Below are positions 7,762-16,853 of a DNA stretch of 64,000 bases, one piece after another. Both the position numbers and the translations under genes were made by a program. How positions within the stretch are numbered: position 1 is the first letter of the stretch; every line of letters starts with the position of its first letter. Below the pieces are notes generated by a model. That model saw only the letters and a program-made list of their open reading frames with translations, did no database searches and was not told the DNA's origin. The stretch covers positions 129,001 through 193,000 of the forward strand of contig NZ_JAPENL010000002.1 of the NCBI RefSeq assembly GCF_026342015.1, written 5' to 3'. Source of the stretch: Micromonospora lupini (lineage in GTDB: Bacteria > Actinomycetota > Actinomycetes > Mycobacteriales > Micromonosporaceae).

Positions 7762-10184
7762 TAGGCGTCCCTCTCAGTCGCGGTCGGAGGTTCGGAGGCC
7801 GTCGGAGGCGCCGGATCCGGGCCTGCCGCGGCCGGGGTCGCGTCCGGCCGGCTCGCCGGGGTGGTCGTGCCGGGCGCACCGCCCCGAGTGGCCGAGCCCG
7901 GAGCGACGACTGTGGCCCGGCCGCGTGCCGTGCCGGCCTGGAGGGCCGCCATGACCTTGCGGACCTCCTCCGGCGATCGTGGCGTCGGCGCGTCGGCGAC
8001 TGTGGACCGGGGCAGGGCGGTGGGGGCACGCCGTCGCACCCGCCGGGGCAGACCCTCCAGGTCGTCAGTCTCTCCGTCGGACGGCGACCCGCCGTCGACG
8101 CCCGGCGCGTCGGCCGACGGTCGGTCCGGCGTCGGGCCCGTGGGCAGGGCGAGGGTGGGCAGGTCGTCGGTGGCGGTCGCGGCCACGGCCGCGCTGGTGC
8201 GGCCGGCGCGGGGCCGGGGCACCGCGCCTCGGCGCACGGGTCGGGCCAGACGCCTGTCGCCCGAGGGGGCGGCAAGCGTGGTGGGGTCGGGGCCCGCCGG
8301 AGGCTCGGTGGTGACCAGGTCGGTGGGGACCAGCACAACTGCGGTGACGCCGCCCGCCTCGGAGGGCCGCAGCCGCACGCGGACGGCGTGCCGGGCCGCC
8401 AGCCGGGCCACCACGAACAGGCCGAGTCGGGCACTCTGCGCCGGGTCGAACTCGGGCGAGCTGGCCAGCCGGGTGTTGGCGCTCTCCAGCGCTGCGGCGG
8501 ACATCCCCAGGCCCTGGTCGGTGACCTCCAGGACGTACCCGTTGGCGACCTGCTCCCCGGTGATGGTCACCCGGGTGGCCGGCGGGGAGAAGGCTGTGGC
8601 GTTCTCGACCAGCTCGGCGAGCAGGTGGATGATGTCGCCGACCGCTCGGCCCAGCACGCCGACAGGCTGCACGGTGGTGATGTCCACCCGGTCGTACGCC
8701 TCGACCTCGCTGATCGCGCCGCGGACCAGGTCGACCATCGCGACCGGGTTGCGCCACCCTCGGCCGGGCGCGGAACCGGCGAGAATGACCAGGTCCTCGG
8801 CGTGCCGGCGGAGTCGGGTCGCCAGGTGGTCCACCTGGAACAGTTCGGCGAGCTCGTCCGGATCCTCGGCGCGACGCTCCATCCGGTCCAGCAGGTGCAG
8901 CTGCCGGTGCACCAGGCCCTGGCTGCGCCGGGCGATGTTGAGGAACACCTCGTTGAGCCCTCGGCGCAGGGTGACCTCGTCCACGGCGGCCTGGACGGCG
9001 GTGCGCTGCACCTCGGTGAAGGCCCGCCCGACCTCGCCGATCTCGTCGTTGCCGTACTCAAGGGGTGGCGCCTCCCGGGCGACGTCGACCTGCTCGCCGC
9101 GGCGCAGTCGGGTCACCACGTCCGGCAGCCGGTGCTCGGCCAACTCCAGGGCGGCGGTACGGACCCCGCTGAGTCGCCGGACCAGGGTGCGGCCGACCCG
9201 CAACGCCACAAGCACCGAGACCACCACGGCGGCGAGCCCGAGCACCCCGGCGGCGGCCAGCCGGACCAGGATCCAGACGGCCACCGGCACCGAACGGTCG
9301 GTGAGCCCGTCGGCCTCGGCCAGCTCGAAGTCGCGCAACTGCTGCTGTACGGCGTCGTGGCTGGCCTGCCACGACGCCGCGTCCACAGGTGGCCGACCGG
9401 ACCCGTTGGCCCCGATCAACGCGTCCTGCATGGCGCGCAGGCTGGTGAACGCCGGGCTCTCGGTCAGTCGCTGGTACGCGGCACGCCCGGCCTCGGGCAG
9501 GTCGGACACCGCGCTCTCGGTGAGCCACCGCTGGTTGCCGATGGCCTGTACGAGCAGGGCGTGCTCCCCCTCGGCGAACTTCCCGGCGGTCAGCACACCG
9601 GCCAGCATGGCGTCGGTCTGGCCGAGCAGCTCCCGGGAACGGCCCAGCGAGGTGAGGGCCAGCGCCTGTCGGTTGATGGCCGGATCGCTCAGGTTCGCCA
9701 TCGCGGAGAACGCCTGGAAGGCAGCCGAGACCATGCCGCTGTAGAGGCCGAGGGCGCCGGCGCGGTCCATCATGCCGTCGTCGATGAAGTCCCGACCGGT
9801 AGGCAATGCCGCCAGGGCGGCGACAAGCCTGTCGACCCGGTCCTCCAACAGGTCGTCGGCGGCGTCGCGCAACGCCTCCCCGTCGACCCGACGACGCAGC
9901 TCGGCGACCGCCCGATCCGTACGCCGGCGCTGGTCGGCCAGGGCGGGCAGCTCGGTGGTGCCGGCGAGCTGCACCACCGACAGTCGACGCTCCCGCTGCA
10001 GCTCGGTGACGACCGCCTCGCCGGGGCGGCCCAGGTCGTACAGCAGGGTGCGCGCGGAGAGCAGGTTCAGGGCGGGGCCGAACGTCAGCGTCGTCGCGAA
10101 GATCCACAGCGCGAGGAGCGCGGTCACCGGAGCGACGACCAACGCGGTCAGCTTCGAGCGGATCGGCCAGTCGCGGGTTCTCAT
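7761..10184 (-). CDS. cvnA: Conservon sensor histidine kinase-like protein CvnA
   Basis: 807 aa from the ATG at 10184 (MRTRDWPIRSKL...). A TM segment at about 13-35 opens a large extracytoplasmic region resembling the nitrate/nitrite-sensing NIT domain. A second TM (about 300-330) leads to a HAMP-like linker. Next come a dimerisation helix region and an HATPase_c domain (N-box ELVENATAF, then DQGLGM and the G2-like RLGLFVVARLA). The C-terminal 180 residues are Pro/Ala/Thr-rich and disordered. CvnA is the membrane sensor of the conservon. It heads the cvnABCD operon, and the ligand is unknown. Confidence 0.92.
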   Translation of the reverse strand: MRTRDWPIRSKLTALVVAPVTALLALWIFATTLTFGPALNLLSARTLLYDLGRPGEAVVTELQRERRLSVVQLAGTTELPALADQRRRTDRAVAELRRRVDGEALRDAADDLLEDRVDRLVAALAALPTGRDFIDDGMMDRAGALGLYSGMVSAAFQAFSAMANLSDPAINRQALALTSLGRSRELLGQTDAMLAGVLTAGKFAEGEHALLVQAIGNQRWLTESAVSDLPEAGRAAYQRLTESPAFTSLRAMQDALIGANGSGRPPVDAASWQASHDAVQQQLRDFELAEADGLTDRSVPVAVWILVRLAAAGVLGLAAVVVSVLVALRVGRTLVRRLSGVRTAALELAEHRLPDVVTRLRRGEQVDVAREAPPLEYGNDEIGEVGRAFTEVQRTAVQAAVDEVTLRRGLNEVFLNIARRSQGLVHRQLHLLDRMERRAEDPDELAELFQVDHLATRLRRHAEDLVILAGSAPGRGWRNPVAMVDLVRGAISEVEAYDRVDITTVQPVGVLGRAVGDIIHLLAELVENATAFSPPATRVTITGEQVANGYVLEVTDQGLGMSAAALESANTRLASSPEFDPAQSARLGLFVVARLAARHAVRVRLRPSEAGGVTAVVLVPTDLVTTEPPAGPDPTTLAAPSGDRRLARPVRRGAVPRPRAGRTSAAVAATATDDLPTLALPTGPTPDRPSADAPGVDGGSPSDGETDDLEGLPRRVRRRAPTALPRSTVADAPTPRSPEEVRKVMAALQAGTARGRATVVAPGSATRGGAPGTTTPASRPDATPAAAGPDPAPPTASEPPTATERDA

Positions 10185-10374
10185 CAGACCTCGCCCGTAC
10201 AGGGGTGGCAGGAGGGGCGCCGGCACCGCCGGGCAACGCGCTCGCCGGTCGCGCACCCGGCCGTCGGGCCGGGCACCGGCGCGGGCGCCTTGGGCAGGAT
10301 ACGTAATCGCGCCCGGTTGCACTACCGCCCGTCGCGTCGACATCGACGCTGCGAAATGCGCCTACGCCGGTACG

Positions 10375-10410
10375 ACGAGCGCCCCACCGGTCCACCGACG
10401 GGGCGCTCGT
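10375..10410 (-). terminator. Hairpin terminator downstream of catalase
   Basis: An 11-bp perfect inverted repeat (ACGAGCGCCCC at 10375-10385, GGGGCGCTCGT at 10400-10410) with a 14-base loop lies 15 bp past the catalase stop. It separates catalase from the conservon promoter region, which sits between here and 10184 and shows no other clear element. Confidence 0.7.
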
Positions 10411-10424
10411 GACACCGGTTCGGA

Positions 10425-11915
10425 TCAGATGGTGTCGGCGATGCCGAGCCCCTCGGCGACGCGCCGGCCGTAGCTCGCGTCGCACTGGCTGAAGTGCCAG
10501 ACCATCTTCTCCTGGATGTGCTTGTCACACTGGGCCAGCAGCGTGGTCAGGTTGTGCACCAGGTCGTCGCGCTCGGCGTCGGTCATCTCGCGGAAGCGGT
10601 GGCCGGCCTGCGCGTAGTTGTTCTGCCGCTCGATCGGGGCCTTCATGACGTGCCCGGAGACGAAGGGCCGGTACTCACGGTAGGACTCGTCGGCCTCCTG
10701 GAGCCCGGCGACGGAGGACGGCTCGAAGTTGATGTGCGGGTTGCCGCCGCGGTTGTCCACCCCGTACGACATCGCACCGCCGCCCTGGTTGGTGCTGACC
10801 TGGACGTCCTCGCGCGGCCTGTTCACCGGAAGTTGGAGGTAGTTCGGACCGACCCGGTAGCGCTGGGTGTCCGAGTAGGAGAACGTCCGCCCGACGAGCA
10901 TCTTGTCGTCGGAGAAGTCGATCCCGTCGACGAGCACACCGGTGCCGAAGGCGATCTGCTCGTTCTCGTTGTGGTGGTCGCTGATGTTGCGGTTGAGCGT
11001 CATCATGCCGACCGGCAGGTAGGGGAACTGCTCCTCCGGCCAGATCTTGGTGTCGTCGAGCGGGTCGAAGTCCAGCTCGGGATGCTCGTCGTCGCTCATG
11101 ATCTGCACGTTCAGCTCCCACTGCGGGTACTCGCCGCGCTCGATCGCCTCGTACAGGTCCCGGGAGGCGTGGCCCAGCTCGGTGGCCTGGATCGCGTCCG
11201 CCTCGGCCTGGGTCAGGTTCTGCTCGCCCTGCTGGGTCAACCAGTGGAACTTGACGAGCACGCCCTCGCCCTGGGCGTTCACCAGGCGGTAGGTGTTCAC
11301 GCCCGACCCGCGCATCGTGCGGTAGTTGCGCGGGATGCCGTACGGGGAGAAGAGCCAGGTCAGCATGTGCATCGACTCGGGCGTGTCGGACATGAGGTCG
11401 AAGATGCGGTTCGGCTCCTGGCGGAAGGTCACCGGGTCGGGCTTCAGCGAGTGGATCACGTCGGGGAACTTGATCGCGTCGCGGATGAAGAAGACCTGGA
11501 GGTTGTTGCCCACCAGATCCCAGTTGCCGTCCCGGGTGCGGAACTTGACAGCGAAGCCGCGCGGGTCGCGGGCGGCCTCGGAGGAGTCCCGGCCGCCGAT
11601 GACTGTGGAGAAGCGGATGGTGACAGGGGTCTTCAACCCCCTCGTCTGGAACAGCTTGGCTCGGGTGTACGTGGCGGCCGGCTCGTCGCCGATAGTCCCG
11701 TACGCCTCGAACTCACCGTGCGCGACGAAGCCGCGCGCGTGCACCACCCGCTCCGGGATGCGTTCCCGGTCGAAGTGACTGATCTTCTCCAGGAAGTGGT
11801 AGTTCTCCAGCGTGGCGGGCCCGCGCGAGCCGACCGTCCGCTGCTGCTGGTTGTTGTGCACGGGGTGACCCTGGCGGGTGGTGAGGGTCGGCCTGTCGGC
11901 CTGCGGGTCGCTCAT
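10425..11915 (-). CDS. katA: Monofunctional haem catalase
   Basis: 496 aa; the ATG at 11915 is chosen because GGAGGAG lies six bases upstream. All catalase hallmarks are present: distal His59 in VVHARG, Asn137 in [10 protein letters not shown], and the proximal haem-ligand Tyr347 in [14 protein letters not shown]. Length near 490 residues fits small-subunit clade catalases that disproportionate hydrogen peroxide in the cytoplasm. The gene is monocistronic, divergent from the gene at 12145, with a hairpin downstream. No adjacent Fur/CatR regulator is present. The intergenic region has an AT-rich patch near 12018-12055, where the divergent promoters probably lie. Confidence 0.95.
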   Translation of the reverse strand: MSDPQADRPTLTTRQGHPVHNNQQQRTVGSRGPATLENYHFLEKISHFDRERIPERVVHARGFVAHGEFEAYGTIGDEPAATYTRAKLFQTRGLKTPVTIRFSTVIGGRDSSEAARDPRGFAVKFRTRDGNWDLVGNNLQVFFIRDAIKFPDVIHSLKPDPVTFRQEPNRIFDLMSDTPESMHMLTWLFSPYGIPRNYRTMRGSGVNTYRLVNAQGEGVLVKFHWLTQQGEQNLTQAEADAIQATELGHASRDLYEAIERGEYPQWELNVQIMSDDEHPELDFDPLDDTKIWPEEQFPYLPVGMMTLNRNISDHHNENEQIAFGTGVLVDGIDFSDDKMLVGRTFSYSDTQRYRVGPNYLQLPVNRPREDVQVSTNQGGGAMSYGVDNRGGNPHINFEPSSVAGLQEADESYREYRPFVSGHVMKAPIERQNNYAQAGHRFREMTDAERDDLVHNLTTLLAQCDKHIQEKMVWHFSQCDASYGRRVAEGLGIADTI

Positions 11916-12144
11916 CGGTCTCCTCCGGAGGCGTGGTGCGGCGTACCCGACCGGTCCCGGGTTGGCCGGGGCGGGTCGCTCGCGGGCGTACGGCGGGCAC
12001 CACCCACCCAACCGCCTTATCTGGAATGAGTCAAGTTTTCGCCAGAATGTGGCGACACCCGACCGGGGTCGGCGAGGAAAGTGCCTCGGATCGGGATTGG
12101 CGATCAGTGCGCGGAGGGAATACCAGGGAACGAAGGAGGAGCCC

Positions 12145-12744
12145 ATGTCGCCCACGCAGATAATCGTCATCGTGCTCGTCGTGCTGGTGATCGTCGCGGC
12201 GCTCGCCGTGGCCGTCCGGACGATCGGCCGTCGCCGCGCACTGCGCAGCCGGTTCGGGCCGGAGTACGACCGGGTGGTGCAGGAGCAGGACAGCCGGTCC
12301 GCCGCGGAGCGCGAGCTGCGCGACCGGGAACGCCGGCACGCCGAGCTCACGCTCACCCCGCTCAGCCCGGAGTCCCGGGCCCGTTACGCCACCGCCTGGG
12401 AAGAGCTCCAGATCCGCTTCATCGACTCGCCGGGCGAGACCGTGGGCGACGCGGACGAACTGGTCACCCGGCTCATCGAGGAGCAGGGCTACCCGACCGG
12501 GGACTTCTCCGACCAGATCGCCCACCTCTCCGTCGAGCACGCCCGCACGCTTACCAACTACCGGGACGCGCACGAGATCCACCTCCGCAACTCCCGGGGG
12601 GAGGCGAGCACCGAGGAGCTGCGCCAGGCGGTCGTCCACTACCGGTCCCTCTTCGCCGACCTGCTCGGTGAGGAGCCGGTCGGTCAGCGCACTCCCGAAA
12701 AGGGTTCCCACCCGGACACTCCGCACGACGCCACGAGCCGCTGA
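12145..12744 (+). CDS. Membrane-anchored protein of unknown function (paralogue of next gene)
   Basis: 199 aa from the ATG at 12145 after AAGGAGGA. One N-terminal membrane helix (residues 4-25) is followed by an Arg-rich stop and a charged helical region. A conserved module follows (about residues 70-185), with [34 protein letters not shown] and [20 protein letters not shown] cannot name a function. The module recurs at the C-terminus of the gene at 12756, 11 bp downstream, so the two are a tandem paralogous operon. Orientation (short N-terminus, Arg-rich flank) suggests a cytoplasmic C-terminal domain. Confidence 0.8.
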   Translation: MSPTQIIVIVLVVLVIVAALAVAVRTIGRRRALRSRFGPEYDRVVQEQDSRSAAERELRDRERRHAELTLTPLSPESRARYATAWEELQIRFIDSPGETVGDADELVTRLIEEQGYPTGDFSDQIAHLSVEHARTLTNYRDAHEIHLRNSRGEASTEELRQAVVHYRSLFADLLGEEPVGQRTPEKGSHPDTPHDATSR

Positions 12745-12755
12745 GGAGGCCACCG

Positions 12756-13958
12756 ATGCGCCACGAAGAGCAGCAGGTGAGCAACGACCACCCGGAGGCC
12801 GTCCGGTCCGCGCCGGTGCCGGTGCCGCCGACCGGCGACCGGGCCGCCCACCCGGACGTACCCGAGGACGCCCTGGACGACCGGGGCACCTTCGACGACC
12901 CGACCACCGACCGCGACCTGACCACCGACGACGACCCGACCACCGACGACCCGACCACCGACCACGAGCGGGCCAACGGCACCGACCCGGGCGCCCTGCA
13001 CGACCGGACCGACGACGACCGGCTCGCCGACGACGACCGGCTCGCCGACGACGACAGGCTCGCCGACGAACGGGCCGCCGACGAACGGGCCGACACCGAG
13101 TGGGCCGACGACCCACGGGCCGAGGACACCGAGCGCCGGAACCGGCCCGACGACGAGGGTGGCTTCCACGAGCCGGGGCCGCTGCCGACTGCCTTCGGCG
13201 CCACCACAGTTGCCGACGCGGTGGCGGCGTCCGCGCTGGCAAGCCCGTACCCGCAGGACCAGCCGGACCCGCGGGCCGAGCGGACCGCCCAACCGGGCGA
13301 CGGCGCCGAGGACGGCGAGCGGGAGGGTCTGCGCGCCGACCCCACCGCCGAACTGCACCGCCGCGACGGTGTCCCGGAGACCGACCGGGACGCCACACCG
13401 GCGACCGACGAGGTCGCCGACCCGGACGTCGACGACAGGCACGCGGACGCCGACACGCGCACAGTCGTCGCCGCCGACAGCACGGACGGTGCGCCCGAGC
13501 GACGCGGCGACCTGACCGACTGGGCCGGCGATCCCGACGCGGCCGCCGCCGGCGCGGCCGGCTACGGCAGCGCGTCCCCGGACATGGTCGACCCGGACGC
13601 CGACGACGAAACGGTCACCACCGAGGCGGCCGGCACCTCCCTGGAGTCCGCCGGGACGTCGCGTCCCGCCGGTTCGACAGTCGCCGCCGAACCGGCCACG
13701 CTGCTCGACGGGGACACCGCACAGGGCTTCCGGGACCGCTGGCGGGACGTGCAGCTGCGTTTCGTCGATGACCCGCACGCCGCGGCCGGCGAGGCACAGG
13801 CCCTCGTGGAGGAGGCCATCCAGGCCCTCGCCTCCGCGCTGGCCGCGCAGAAAAACACGCTCGGCGGTTGGCAGGACGCCGGCTCGGCGGACACCGAGCA
13901 GTTGCGGATGGCTGTCCGCAACTACCGCGACTTCCTGGACCGCGTACTGGGTCGCTGA
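12756..13958 (+). CDS. Acidic repeat protein with C-terminal module shared with the preceding gene
   Basis: 400 aa after GAGGAGG. Residues 15-300 are disordered and very acidic, with short repeats (DDPTTD, DRLADD, RAADE types). The last 90 residues (GFRDRWRDVQLRFVDDPHAA, AQALVEEAIQAL, QLRMAVRNYRDFLDRVLG) match the module in the preceding membrane protein. No signal peptide or membrane helix is visible. The pair is presumably cotranscribed. The function is unknown. An acidic tail of this type could bind cations or basic partners, which is inference. Confidence 0.75.
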   Translation: MRHEEQQVSNDHPEAVRSAPVPVPPTGDRAAHPDVPEDALDDRGTFDDPTTDRDLTTDDDPTTDDPTTDHERANGTDPGALHDRTDDDRLADDDRLADDDRLADERAADERADTEWADDPRAEDTERRNRPDDEGGFHEPGPLPTAFGATTVADAVAASALASPYPQDQPDPRAERTAQPGDGAEDGEREGLRADPTAELHRRDGVPETDRDATPATDEVADPDVDDRHADADTRTVVAADSTDGAPERRGDLTDWAGDPDAAAAGAAGYGSASPDMVDPDADDETVTTEAAGTSLESAGTSRPAGSTVAAEPATLLDGDTAQGFRDRWRDVQLRFVDDPHAAAGEAQALVEEAIQALASALAAQKNTLGGWQDAGSADTEQLRMAVRNYRDFLDRVLGR

Positions 13959-13970
13959 GCGACACGATCG

Positions 13971-14000
13971 AGGGGCGCCCCGGCAGGCCGGGGCGCCCCT
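13971..14000 (+). terminator. Hairpin terminator after the tandem paralogue operon
   Basis: A 13-bp perfect stem (AGGGGCGCCCCGG with CCGGGGCGCCCCT) and CAGG loop begins 12 bp after the stop at 13958. There is no T-tract, as is common in actinomycetes. Confidence 0.75.
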
Positions 14001-14176
14001 TGGCGTCCTGGGGGAGGCTGCCGAGCGCCTCGACACCTGCCAGCGGTACAGCCTGGCCGAGTCACCCGCGAGGGCGCGAACCCACCGCAGCGGACGCGCA
14101 GGTGTGAAACCTCGCGTAGTGGGTAATACGGCGCGCGCATCAAACCGGTGCCAACGTCGGGACGAGGGGTGACGGG

Positions 14177-15835
14177 ATGGACGGCGGCGGTCTGCGGCTC
14201 AATATGAACGGGCTGGACTACCTGATTCTTGCGCTGTACTTCGTCACGGTCCTCGGGGTGGGCTTCGCCGCCCGGCGGGCGATCCGGACCAGCGTCGACT
14301 TCTTCCTCTCCGGCCGCTCCCTGCCGGCCTGGGTGACAGGCCTCGCGTTCGTCTCCGCGAACCTGGGGGCCCTGGAGATCATCGGCATGGCGGCGAACGG
14401 CGCCCAGTACGGCGTCATGACTGTCCACTACTACTGGATCGGCGCGGTGCCGGCGATGGTCTTCCTGGGCATCGTGATGATGCCCTTCTACTACGGGTCC
14501 AAGGTCCGCAGCGTGCCCGAGTACCTGCGGCTGCGCTTCAACAGGCCGACCCACCTGCTGAACGCGCTCAGCTTCGCCGTCGCCCAGGTGCTGATCGCCG
14601 GCGTGAACCTCTACGCGCTGGCCCTGGTCATGCAGGCGCTGCTCGGCTGGCCGCTCTGGACCGCGATCGTGGTCGGCGCGGCGATCGTGCTGGCGTACAT
14701 CACCATCGGTGGCCTGACCGGGGCGATCTACAACGAGGTGCTCCAGTTCTTCGTCATCCTGGCCGGCCTCATCCCGGTCACGGTGATCGGCCTGGTCAAG
14801 GTCGGCGGGGTGAGCGGGCTGATGGACGCGGTCCGCGACTCGAAGCTCGGCGAGGCGGGTCTGCACGCCTGGCAGGACACCGCCAGCACCGACAACCCGC
14901 TCGGCGCGCAGTGGATCGGCATCGTGTTCGGTCTCGGCTTCGTGCTCTCGTTCGGCTACTGGACGACGAACTTCGCCGAGGTGCAGCGGGCGCTGTCCGC
15001 GAAGAACATGAGCGCCGCCCGGCGTACGCCGATCATCGCCGCGTACCCGAAGCTGTTCATCCCCCTGGTCACGATCATTCCGGGCCTGGTGGCCCTGGTG
15101 ACGGTGAAGGGGCTCGGCGCGGACAAGGGCGACCTTCAGTACAACAACGCGATCCCGCTGCTGATGCGCGACCTGCTGCCCAACGGCGTGCTCGGGGTGG
15201 CGGTCACCGGCCTGCTCGCCTCGTTCATGGCCGGCATGGCGGCCAACGTGAGTGGCTTCAACACCGTCTTCACCTACGACATCTGGCAGTCGTACGTCCG
15301 CCGTGGCCGGTCCGACGAGTACTACCTGCGGATCGGCCGGTGGGCGACTGTCGCGGCCGTGGTGATCGGCATCGGGACGGCGTTCATCGCGTCCGGCTTC
15401 AGCAACATCATGAACTACATCCAGGCGCTCTTCTCGCTCTTCAACGCGCCGCTGTTCGCCACGTTCATCATCGGCATGTTCTGGAAGCGGATGAGCGCCC
15501 TTGCCGGCTTCTGGTCGCTGCTGCTGGGCACGCTTGCCTCGCTGGCCACCTACCTGCTCTACAAGGGCGGCGTGATCGGCTTCAACTCCGACCTGGAGGA
15601 GAGCTTCTGGGGCGCCGGCATCGCGTTCGTCACCGTGGCCGTGGTCGCCGCGATCCTCACCCCGCTCACCGCGCCCAAGCGCGACGAGGAACTGCGCGGG
15701 CTGGTCTACGGGCTGGGCGGCGTCGACCTGAAGGGTGACGTGCTCGCCGGCGACGCCGTCTGGTACCGGTCCCCAGTACTGCTCGGCGTGATCGCGGTCG
15801 CGCTCGCCGCCCTCTTCTACATCCCGGTCTTCTAG
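14177..15835 (+). CDS. Sodium:solute symporter (SSS family)
   Basis: 552 aa with about 13-14 predicted membrane helices. The family signature is clear: an N-terminal GFAARRAIRTSVDFFLSGRSLPAW followed by the SANLGALEIIGMAANGAQYG helix, and later FMAGMAANVSGFNTVFTYDIW. SSS transporters couple sodium uptake to import of sugars, carboxylates, amino acids or vitamins; the substrate here cannot be read from sequence, though the overall look is closest to the SglT/glucose-type branch. The small membrane protein 14 bp downstream is probably a partner or is simply cotranscribed. Confidence 0.88.
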   Translation: MDGGGLRLNMNGLDYLILALYFVTVLGVGFAARRAIRTSVDFFLSGRSLPAWVTGLAFVSANLGALEIIGMAANGAQYGVMTVHYYWIGAVPAMVFLGIVMMPFYYGSKVRSVPEYLRLRFNRPTHLLNALSFAVAQVLIAGVNLYALALVMQALLGWPLWTAIVVGAAIVLAYITIGGLTGAIYNEVLQFFVILAGLIPVTVIGLVKVGGVSGLMDAVRDSKLGEAGLHAWQDTASTDNPLGAQWIGIVFGLGFVLSFGYWTTNFAEVQRALSAKNMSAARRTPIIAAYPKLFIPLVTIIPGLVALVTVKGLGADKGDLQYNNAIPLLMRDLLPNGVLGVAVTGLLASFMAGMAANVSGFNTVFTYDIWQSYVRRGRSDEYYLRIGRWATVAAVVIGIGTAFIASGFSNIMNYIQALFSLFNAPLFATFIIGMFWKRMSALAGFWSLLLGTLASLATYLLYKGGVIGFNSDLEESFWGAGIAFVTVAVVAAILTPLTAPKRDEELRGLVYGLGGVDLKGDVLAGDAVWYRSPVLLGVIAVALAALFYIPVF

Positions 15836-15849
15836 AAAGGAGTCGGCAG

Positions 15850-16158
15850 ATGAGCAACGACGGCCAGCCGGCGCAGGACCCGCTGATCGACGAGACGCAG
15901 GCGGAGGAGCGCCGCTCCGCCGCCGCCCGACTGTTCGACATCCGTCGGGTGATCGGTGGCCTCTTCGTGGTGTACGGGATCATCGTGACGTTGATCGGCA
16001 TCTTCGACAGCCGGGCCGAGATCGACAAGGCCGAGGGCGTCCGGATCAACCTGTGGGCGGGTCTGGCGATGCTCGCCTTCGGGCTGCTCATGCTGCTCTG
16101 GCAGTGGGTGCGCCCGGCCGAGGCGCCGAAACCGAACGAGCAGCAGCCCGGCAGCTGA
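15850..16158 (+). CDS. Small two-helix membrane protein next to the symporter
   Basis: 102 aa after AAAGGAG, starting 14 bp behind the symporter stop. Two membrane helices are visible (VIGGLFVVYGIIVTLIGIF and LWAGLAMLAFGLLMLLWQW), with charged ends. I know no function for it. Placement and spacing suggest an accessory subunit of the symporter, as small hydrophobic partners occur with some SSS and related carriers, but this is inference. Confidence 0.75.
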   Translation: MSNDGQPAQDPLIDETQAEERRSAAARLFDIRRVIGGLFVVYGIIVTLIGIFDSRAEIDKAEGVRINLWAGLAMLAFGLLMLLWQWVRPAEAPKPNEQQPGS

Positions 16159-16275
16159 CGCCAGGCCCGACCGCCGGCACCGTCCCCGTGGGCGGCGCCG
16201 GCGTCGCGCATGGGCGCGGACGCAGGGGGTACGCCACGGGGATCAGGCAACGTGTCGGACACAGGAGGCAGCACC

Positions 16276-16662
16276 ATGACCGATCGCGACCGCCGACCGC
16301 CGCTGGAGGAGAGCCCGCAAACGGCCGCTGCGGTGGACGACGACAGCACCGTGCCGCAGTTGCGGAGCGGGGGCGGGCCCGACCGTGACACGCCGACCTT
16401 CACCGAGCCCCGCGGCCGGCCGGAGGACCTCGCTCCGGACACCGACGACCTGATCGGGGACCCCTACGGCGCCGGCACCGGCGCGACCGGGACGGGCACC
16501 GGCGCGGGCGGCGACAACATCCGCACGGGAGCGGAACAGCCCTGGGAGCCGGAGGACCTGGTGATGGCCCGCGGACAGGACCTCACCCCGGAGAACCTGG
16601 ACAAGGCTCGCCGCGACCTGGCCGAGCAGGGCCGCGCGGCGATCGATCGCACCGTGCCCTGA
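16276..16662 (+). CDS. Small hydrophilic protein of unknown function
   Basis: 128 aa from the ATG at 16276 after AGGAGG. The sequence is rich in Asp, Gly, Pro and Thr, with a GTGATGTGTGAGG stretch and the C-terminal helix LTPENLDKARRDLAEQGRAAIDR. There is no signal peptide or membrane helix. It is probably mostly disordered and cytoplasmic. I do not recognise the family. It is separated from the upstream symporter pair by 117 bp and ends facing the cellulase gene. Confidence 0.65.
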   Translation: MTDRDRRPPLEESPQTAAAVDDDSTVPQLRSGGGPDRDTPTFTEPRGRPEDLAPDTDDLIGDPYGAGTGATGTGTGAGGDNIRTGAEQPWEPEDLVMARGQDLTPENLDKARRDLAEQGRAAIDRTVP

Positions 16663-16746
16663 CCCGGCTGGCCGGCGGCGGCGCGATCAGCACCGGCAGC
16701 AGCCACAGCCCGATGGCGACAAGCGCCAAGCTGGCGGAAAAGGGGT

Positions 16747-16787
16747 GGGGTCCCCGGCCCGACCGAAACGGTCGGACCGGGGACCCC
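16747..16787. terminator. Long hairpin between convergent genes
   Basis: An 18-bp arm with one mismatch (GGGGTCCCCGG-C-CCGACCG, AAA loop) sits between convergent stops at 16662 and 16854, so it can serve either strand. Confidence 0.75.
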
Positions 16788-16798
16788 GGGGGAACCTG

Positions 16799-16829
16799 CC
16801 GCCGGCAGTGCCTCACCTACTGCCGGCGG
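16799..16829 (-). terminator. Hairpin downstream of the cellulase gene
   Basis: An 11-bp perfect stem (CCGCCGGCAGT with ACTGCCGGCGG, nine-base loop) lies 25 bp past the cellulase stop, ahead of the larger hairpin at 16747. Confidence 0.65.
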
Positions 16830-16853
16830 CGGGTTGGCGCGTGAGCTACCCGC

